Source: Euperipatoides rowelli
Lineage: Eukaryota > Onychophora > Udeonychophora > Euonychophora > Peripatopsidae
Reading direction: 5' to 3' (one strand)
DNA: 12,560 bases
NCBI GenBank assembly: GCA_003024985.2
Contig: PXIH01S0045678.1
The notes beneath the pieces were generated by a model. It worked only from the letters and a program-made list of their open reading frames with translations. It was not told the DNA's origin and searched no databases. The position numbers and the translations under genes were made by a program. How positions within the stretch are numbered: position 1 is the first letter of the stretch; each line of letters opens with the position of its first letter. This document shows positions 7,971-12,560 of the stretch, piece after piece.

Positions 7971-8226
7971 ATGGTAAACAAAGGAAATAATATTGCAAAA
8001 TTAAATGGATCCAATTATTTTTTATGGAAAGTGAAGTTGCAAATGGTATTATTGAAAGAAAAACTTTGGATCATGTTAAATGAGGTCTTCCCTGCAACAA
8101 ACGTGGATGAATGGATCGAGCCACAATATGTATGGCATTAGATGAAAAATTCTGATTATGGTGGTGAATTGCAAAACAGCCAGAGAAACCTGGACTAGAC
8201 TAAAGGAGATATACGCAGGAGTGTAA
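7971..8226 (+). pseudogene. Ty1/copia gag, 5' part, broken
   Basis: The frame opens at ATG 7971 and runs 56 codons to the TAG at 8139. It contains IAKLNGSNYFLWKVKLQMVL and KLWIMLNE, the conserved copia Gag start (KLNGxNYxxWKxxMxxxL...LW). A frame change gives ATICMALDEK, and another from 8161 gives VVNCKTARETWTRLKEIYAG, which matches the 'CxTAKEAWxxLxxxY' block. Gag forms the particle that packages element RNA. The homology ends abruptly at about 8226 in an unrelated GC-rich patch, so gag is truncated as well as shifted. The start codon is chosen because the family motif begins about ten residues after it. Confidence 0.8.
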
Positions 8227-8228
8227 AT

Positions 8229-8292
8229 AGTGCACCTGTGACCCCATGGTGTGGAGGGGGCATGCATTTTGGGGGTACAAGCCCCCACCCAC
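8229..8292. repeat. GC-rich patch with overlapping hairpins
   Basis: This island stands out in AT-rich DNA. TGGGGG (8270-8275) pairs with CCCCCA (8282-8287). Alternatively GTGTGGAGGGGGC (8249-8261) pairs imperfectly with GCCCCCACCCAC (8281-8292). It abuts the break in copia gag and is followed by A8 and T14 runs, as if it were the end of an inserted element. No family is assigned. Confidence 0.55.
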
Positions 8293-8316
8293 TAAAAAAA
8301 ATTTTTTTTTTTTTTA
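8293..8316. repeat. A-run followed by T-run
   Basis: About eight A are followed by about fourteen T, directly after the GC-rich patch. This is a simple low-complexity tract, possibly the tail of an inserted element. Confidence 0.85.
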
Positions 8317-8692
8317 CTTATTTATTTGTAAATACAATTCTCTTATTATTTAACAACAAGGAATCTGGGGGAACATCATAATTTGATGAATTAGATTCTG
8401 CTTATAATTAACAGTAACAGTAACTGGTGCAAGGCATGGACATAAAAATAAAAATAAAAGATACTAATATTCCGCCCGTTTCTAGGCCTAAGTGATTAAA
8501 TAAAATAAAATAAAGGCACAAGAGGAACTATCGTACCAGTAAAGCCAAACAGATAATTTTATTTTTATAATAAACTAATATATTGTCAAATTAGTCTTTA
8601 TGATTTTTTTCTACTTACGGCAAATTAAATGATTTAATGATTAATAAGGATAAATTCATAAATCGTAATGATCAGCCAAGCCATTATTATAC
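8317..8692. other. AT-rich region, nothing recognised
   Basis: Only short (AAAAT)n-type runs near 8445-8460 and 8498-8513 are visible. No coding frame or RNA gene is supported. Confidence 0.5.
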
Positions 8693-8750
8693 TAGTGCAA
8701 GCTTTCCCAACCAGGGTTCTGCCTCACAGCACGTTACAAGAGTGAAGATG
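8693..8750 (+). mobile_element. Possible hAT-like terminus
   Basis: TAGTGCAAGCTTTCCCAACC followed by agggttctgcctcacagcac resembles ends of hAT elements, which often read CAGxGxTTCCCAACC with a nearby GGGTTC. No matching inverted copy was found in the window and no transposase is seen. Weak call. Confidence 0.25.
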
Positions 8751-8972
8751 AAAAACTAAAAGTCTTGGCCATTTGTATAAGGTATCATTTTATTAATTTA
8801 GTTTCAAATCAAGTGAAAATCATTTAAGTTTGCAATCAAAGTNTCAAATAAATTATCTTCAAATTAATCTAAACTAAGACATGATGAAATAAGAATTGTG
8901 CCGCCACTAGTTACCAGTTTAAAAATTAATTGCAGAAGTTTTAAAAAATAAAGTAAAAAGAAATACCTCCTT
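8751..8972. other. AT-rich region with one undetermined base
   Basis: No features are supported. An N is present at 8843. Confidence 0.5.
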
Positions 8973-9136
8973 GACCTCTCTCAGAGAGAGAATACAGAAT
9001 CATGCACCTAATAGCTATAGAATTGATGTTGGAAGGAGAGGAGCACTGCAACCTTAATCCTAACATAGAACACCCTTTCCATAAATTTTCTTCCGAGATG
9101 AGAAGAAGAGTTCAGGAAGATAACATTCAAATCTGA
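8973..9136 (+). other. Short coding-like open stretch (54 codons)
   Basis: The frame is open from after a TGA to a TGA at 9134-9136, with an ATG at 9002 giving 44 residues. The composition is balanced (MHLIAIELMLEGEEH, later KFSSEMRRRVQEDN), unlike the Lys/Asn/Ile bias of random AT-rich frames. It is too short to assign and could be a scrap of a transposase or chance. The palindrome CTCTCTCAGAGAGAG lies at its upstream edge (about 8976-8990). Confidence 0.15.
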
Positions 9137-9540
9137 TGCTGTAACTTTTTTAAAAATAACATCAAGTATCCAAAGGAAGATACCCGGCTTAAATTTGAAC
9201 CTATTTTTTTATGCTCATCAAACCCAGTTCACTTTTCAAAAAATTATGAACTTTTTCTCATTTCAAGAACTTTAATTTAATCCAATTTTGCTTCTATCAA
9301 TTCATTGACTTTTTATCTATTTCAAGAACTTTGTTTACAAACACTGTTTTTTTTTTCAATCATGTCTCAACTAGCTACATACTGTTAGTTATAATAAAGT
9401 ATGTAGAAAGATTTATCTTGCACTTGATAGTGCATTACAACAGTACATAATTTATGCAAACTACACCCCTTTTAATTTATATACTGTAATTAAACAATAA
9501 AACAGTCAAATTAACAATTTAAATCTTGTTAACTTACCTA
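9137..9540. other. AT-rich region, nothing recognised
   Basis: T-rich stretches and a repeated phrase (ctttttctcatttcaagaact / ctttttatctatttcaagaact, near 9250-9331, about 62 bp apart) suggest a small old duplication. No gene is seen. Confidence 0.4.
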
Positions 9541-9559
9541 CAATTAATACAAACCTGTT

Positions 9560-9715
9560 TTCTCTACATCTTCAAGCTTTCCACTCAGCATAGTCTTCAT
9601 CTTCGTTATTCTTTTACTAAAGATTTTTCCAGTCTGTTTCCTGAAGTTCTTCTTGGGACATAATCAAATCATCTATGATAAGATTTATAGTAAGGTTTTT
9701 ATTTTTTAGTTTTTT
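9560..9715 (-). pseudogene. Coding-like scrap, unknown
   Basis: On the minus strand one frame reads IIDDLIMSQEELQETDWKNL to a stop, then after two stops KNNEDEDYAEWKA. An overlapping frame reads KRITKMKTMLSGKLEDVEK. The acidic, Trp-containing composition is unusual for random AT-rich DNA and suggests decayed protein-coding sequence, from either a transposon or a host exon. A good splice donor (TAG|GTAAGT) lies just downstream at 9538-9532. No family is recognised. Confidence 0.2.
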
Positions 9716-9808
9716 TTAAGCAATGTAGATTTTTTTTTTTTTTAATATTCTATTTTCTGTTAGGTAGGGGTTAAAAATATTTTTATATCTCAGATAGGAT
9801 GCTTAATA

Positions 9809-9814
<6 letters not shown>

Positions 9815-9843
<29 letters not shown>
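9815..9843. repeat. (ATT)n microsatellite, probable LINE tail
   Basis: About ten ATT units on the + strand, which is (AAT)n on the strand of the LINE. It sits exactly where the 3' end of that element is expected, as the repeated-triplet tails of several LINE groups do. Confidence 0.85.
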
Positions 9844-9844
<1 letters not shown>

Positions 9845-10123
9845 AATCACCTTTTTATTTACAATAAAAATTTCATACATATAATAGTAAAACATCATCT
9901 AACTTTTAAATACACTATGAAAAATTTTTCAAGTCAGCAACCCTCAAATAAACCATGACATTATAAACACAAAATAACTCACAAAATTAAAAGCAGTATA
10001 TAAAACAAAGCAAAGTTATATCACAATATGATACAGTTCACAGACAGTTTCCAAGGTCAATAGTATGGATGACTCTGTTATGCATTATATTTCTATCCAC
10101 ACAAAAGATAGTTAATCACCAAT

Positions 10124-10544
10124 CTACCTATAAATCTCAAGATCACAGCTCTCCCATCGTTTCCTGAGCTCAAGATCAGCCAGTCTATTACAGTTCATTC
10201 TGATAAACGTTTTTAACATCATGTCCAGCAAATGACACAAATCGTACACTCCTCTCACATCTATGCTTCCATATTACATAAGTTATTATTAATTTAAGTC
10301 TTCTATTACTTCTATATTCCAAGATATTTAATTGGCTTAACCGCTCAATGTGACCCTTATCAGTCATCACATTTCTTCTTTGCTTGAGCAGAAAACTTTC
10401 AACCCCAACACACTCCTCAAATAGATGCACCTGATCTTCTTGTTGTCTCTTACAAATTACACACACAACATTCTGCTCTCTTATCATTCCTCTTTTTATC
10501 AACATTGCCTGCGTGGGAATCACAAATTCTGCAACCTTAACCAA
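10124..10544 (-). pseudogene. LINE ORF2 C-terminus with CCHC zinc knuckle
   Basis: The frame 10188-10544 is open for 118 codons. VPTQAM-like sequence (IPTQAMLIKRGMI) is followed by NVVCVICKRQQEDQVHLFEEC, a C-x2-C-x8-H-x4-C knuckle of the zf-RVT kind near residues 28-45. The tail is basic and Trp-containing (YVIWKHRCERSVRF). After a stop at about 10190, a shifted frame adds NCNRLADLELRKRWESCD and ends at 10124, so the original protein was about 20 residues longer. In active elements this region helps bind element RNA. It is the best preserved part of the LINE. The + strand frame at 10513-10884 is its shadow. Confidence 0.75.
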
Positions 10545-11069
10545 AAATTGTACAAAGTATCATAAGACTTCAAAGACTCAGCATATCTTACATTCTGTTC
10601 TCTGTACACCAGTCTACCCCCCTACCATATTTTTATGCAGTCCAGCTTGTACCACTTTGTTTATACATAGATCTGCCTTCTATTGCCCTATCTTTAATTG
10701 CTTCATAGACCTGAAACCATCACACCAACTCCAGAATTCTGATTATATAACAAAAACCTTTCAAGGCTCCCCAATAGTATCAAAATTTTTAACCAAAAAA
10801 TTAAATGTATTAGTAACCCCTAATAGTATTACATCCATTACCCCCATTCCACCTTTCAATACTGGCATTACTGTCCTTTCATAACTCACCAGCTTGAATG
10901 ACCCATACATCCAATTCTATACCAGGTGCACCCACTGAGATTTATCTTTATTTAAAAAAAAAACACAAAAGGCAACAAATATACCCATTTCGAGACTAAT
11001 AGCTTGTTTATCACCTCCTTCCAGGCGAACCAATTCATCCACTGGGCTGGCCATGCCTTCATTTTTGCT
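10545..11069 (-). pseudogene. LINE ORF2 post-RT region, degenerate
   Basis: Minus-strand pieces read KAWPAQWMNWFAWKEVINKL then LLVSKWVYLLPFVF (near 10960-11065), equivalent to the 'W..R.LS..GKVLVINxLLxSKLWYLLPF' thumb/connection part. GSFKLVSYERTVMPVLKGG and VMDVILLGVTNTFNFLVKN lie near 10760-10905. Then come traces leading to the zinc knuckle. Stops and shifts occur roughly every 30 to 60 codons. Confidence 0.7.
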
Positions 11070-11335
11070 TTAATTGGGCAATAAACTTCTCTGAACAAGG
11101 TGCTTTCTATCTTTCCAAATTAACTTTTGAAAATTAACTCCAAGTATCTTACCTGGTTGTCCTGTCAGCATGTTATCTTTTATGATTTGTCCTTCATTTA
11201 TATCATATAGATATGACTTAATTGAATTTACCTTAGTTCTTGTAAGTTTTTCAAAATACATTAAAACATTCTTCACCTTGGATATTTCATTTTTAGTACT
11301 TACCATTATAGCCCAGCCAATTTATACATGATTCC
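11070..11335 (-). pseudogene. LINE reverse transcriptase, active-site end
   Basis: The frame 11070-11306 (78 codons) reads MVSTKNEISKVKNVLMYFEK, then LTRTKVNSIKSYL, then GKILGVNFQKLIWKD. These match the part of non-LTR RT just after YADD: 'DxxxxxxxxxxxxxxxxxxxxxxxxxSGxKVNxxKS' and 'xYLGVxF'. The catalytic YADD should lie just upstream. Instead LGY precedes a frame break (LGYN / MVSTK), so it is lost. RT homology ends near 11335, the truncation point. The ATG at 11304 is accidental. Confidence 0.75.
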
Positions 11336-11750
11336 TTGCAAAAGATCATGTAGTTACAAATGTTGGACAAGTTGTTAGGACCAATGCCATTAGTAAAAAA
11401 ACAAATTTGCAGCAATGAAAGACCTTTGCAAGTTGCGCAATGTGCAATAAACTGAAAAAATTGTGAAAATTTTTAGGTTTTTGCCCGAATCTCCCAAAAT
11501 GTCTGTTTTACAGAAAAATTTATTTATTTCATTTTTAAATTAAATAAAATTTACTCCAAGTTGAACTCTGTTCAAAGATGCACAATTTTTATCAAAAAAA
11601 AAACATAAAAAATTCACTGTGGTGATGAATCTTGCCAAATAAATCAAAAATTACTTGTTCTATGAGGAAAGCAACAAGTAATGACTTTGAATTACATTTA
11701 TTTAGCTTTATTTTGAGCAAAGGTGGATGTCTATAGGCATAATAGGTCCT
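11336..11750. other. AT-rich region between LINE and piggyBac-like end
   Basis: No open frame or recognised repeat is visible. Nothing further is supported. Confidence 0.5.
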
Positions 11751-11835
11751 TTAACACTTTCACTGCGGATGACTCAAATTTGAGTCAACGTGAACCTTCA
11801 CAATATGCAGATGACTCGAATCCGAGTCATTTGTG
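11751..11835 (+). mobile_element. piggyBac-like terminus with palindromic repeats
   Basis: TTAA (11751-11754) is followed by CACTTTCACTGCGG, close to the ends of many piggyBac-type elements (TTAA target then C-rich CxCTTT...GCGG). Directly inside are a perfect 18-bp palindrome TGACTCAAATTTGAGTCA (11770-11787) and a second near-palindrome ATGACTCGAATCCGAGTCAT (11811-11830) in a second unit about 41 bp further on. Both units start TTCAC and share GATGACTC. Such subterminal palindromes would fit transposase binding. The element lies to the right; its other end was not found by 12560. No transposase is recognised. Confidence 0.55.
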
Positions 11836-12364
11836 TTACAAGTTTCAAAATGCAAATATGAATTGGGCAACAGTGTAAAACATTATTTTATTATTTAGGC
11901 ACATAAAATAGGAAATAAAAAAATATATTTCTGGATCGTTTGAAATTTTCTTTAGTTTTGAGGTCACAGTGATATTTTCAAAATTTATTAAGCGATTCTG
12001 AAATTTTGACTTTCAGGTAGCGTAATACAAATATTATAAAACATTTAGGAATAAATATATACATTTTAAAAATTAGAATTTAATGCAGATTTCAAAAATC
12101 AAAACCAAAAATTTCTATCTGAAATGACAGAGAAACAGCATTGAAAAATGTAAGATGAACTGGCTTTTTTGTATTTTTTTCTTATAGCTGACATTTAGAA
12201 AAAAAATCATAAAAAGAAATTGCTTTGTTGGAATTTTTTTTAATTTATATAATAAAATTTCTGAGAAAAAATAGAGCAAAAAATACAATTTAAGTTTTTT
12301 TCTATCTGTTATAGATTTTGAAGTATTTAACAGATGTATCATCATTTTAATTTATAACTTTTAC
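11836..12364. other. AT-rich DNA, probably inside the piggyBac-like element or an intron
   Basis: A + T runs dominate and there is no credible coding frame. The minus-strand open stretch at 12115-12345 is Phe/Leu/Lys-rich low-complexity sequence and is not counted. Confidence 0.4.
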
Positions 12365-12367
12365 CTG
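12359..12367 (-). promoter_or_regulatory. Candidate 5' splice site
   Basis: CAG|GTAAAA on the minus strand fits the MAG|GTRAGT donor consensus at most positions. It falls at the end of the 65-codon open frame. Confidence 0.35.
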
Positions 12368-12560
12368 ATGATCAAGTCCTCTTATATGAAGGCCTCTAGT
12401 AGCTGAATTTATTATCTCCACCAGCTCCATTAAATAACATCTGTATAACAAGGAACTCAAGGGGGATTTTATGTTGGTCAAATAGCTTTTTTTTTCTGAT
12501 TCCAAATCTGCAATCAGATTTTCTCTAGCACGTATAGTTTTTATGATGAAGGCATATATA
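12365..12560 (-). CDS. Candidate exon, partial, unknown product
   Basis: On the minus strand, from the window edge, one frame is open for 65 codons and ends at CAG|GTAAAAG, a plausible splice donor in phase 0 (last exon base 12365). After the donor the frame stops within five codons. The peptide looks like real protein: a charged helical start (RARENLIADLESEKKSYL) and then a mixed segment (LLYRCYLMELVEII, RGLHIRGLDHQ) with no low-complexity bias. No family is recognised. The 5' part lies outside the window. It could be a host exon, with the transposon-filled DNA to its left in the next intron. It could instead be part of a transposase gene of the piggyBac-like element, but no such motif is seen. 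Confidence 0.35.

Larger units (their letters stand above)
9815..11335 (-). mobile_element. 5'-truncated LINE, L1/Tx1-like
   Basis: On the minus strand the element reads from the reverse transcriptase active-site region through the RT C-terminal part and the zinc knuckle to a 3' untranslated stretch (about 10123-9844), and ends in an (AAT)n tail. This is the usual layout of a truncated non-LTR element. The stretch GSFKLVSYERTVM then KGGMGVMDV matches the 'GSKWExxxRxVMxxxxxxGGxGxPD' block typical of Tx1-type elements in the L1 group; the clade is an inference. Most of RT, and the endonuclease, are missing upstream. Frameshifts and stops show it is inactive. Confidence 0.75.

Noticed and set aside
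8076-8288. Minus-strand 70-codon open frame
   Set aside because: It is antisense to copia gag and the GC-rich patch, and has no family features.
10513-10884. Plus-strand 123-codon open frame, the longest in the window
   Set aside because: It is antisense to the LINE ORF2 pieces, which have clear RT and zinc-knuckle motifs on the minus strand. Its Ser/Thr/Pro-rich product fits a shadow frame.
12115-12345. Minus-strand 76-codon open frame
   Set aside because: It is Phe/Leu/Lys-rich, produced by A and T runs, with no motif. The frame is also not continuous with the candidate exon at 12365.

Overview
The window looks like repeat-rich nuclear DNA of an animal, most likely an arthropod. It is AT-rich, has no dense bacterial-style coding, holds microsatellites, and contains decayed copies of several metazoan transposon classes. 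The arthropod call is an inference from the mix of elements (Ty3/gypsy, Ty1/copia, an L1/Tx1-like LINE, a tRNA-like SINE, and piggyBac-like and hAT-like ends). Undetermined bases at 5983 and 8843 suggest a draft assembly.

Layout, left to right. Bases 1-172 look like the right end of a hAT-like DNA transposon. A heavily mutated Ty3/gypsy element on the + strand follows from about 1000 to 5175, in the usual order: gag/protease remnant, reverse transcriptase, RNase H, integrase, polypurine tract. It is split at about 2340-3395 by foreign DNA that includes a minus-strand SINE of about 490 bp (2550-3035). That SINE has A- and B-box-like promoter motifs and a tail of 30-bp tandem repeats. A broken reading frame of unknown origin lies at 5451-5753, followed by a poly-G run and a 130-bp fold-back element (6058-6185).

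A decayed Ty1/copia pol occupies 6430-7245. It is followed by a G-rich polypurine tract (7661-7675), one LTR-like stretch (7676-7880), and then the start of a copia gag (7971-8226). The order pol-PPT-LTR-gag is what two head-to-tail copia copies sharing one LTR would leave. Bases 8227-9810 are mostly anonymous AT-rich DNA with a GC-rich patch, a hAT-like motif and two short coding-like scraps.

A 5'-truncated LINE lies on the minus strand at 9815-11335, with the RT YADD region, the RT C-terminal part, a CCHC zinc knuckle and an (AAT)n tail. A piggyBac-like terminus starts at the TTAA at 11751 and carries two palindromic repeats. The last 196 bases (12365-12560, minus strand) form an open frame ending at a splice-donor-like GTAAAA. 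This is the only candidate for a host exon, and if it is real, the neighbouring repeats may lie in an intron. No intact gene is fully contained in the window and no cooperating gene system was found. The notable content is the nested and tandem architecture of dead mobile elements.
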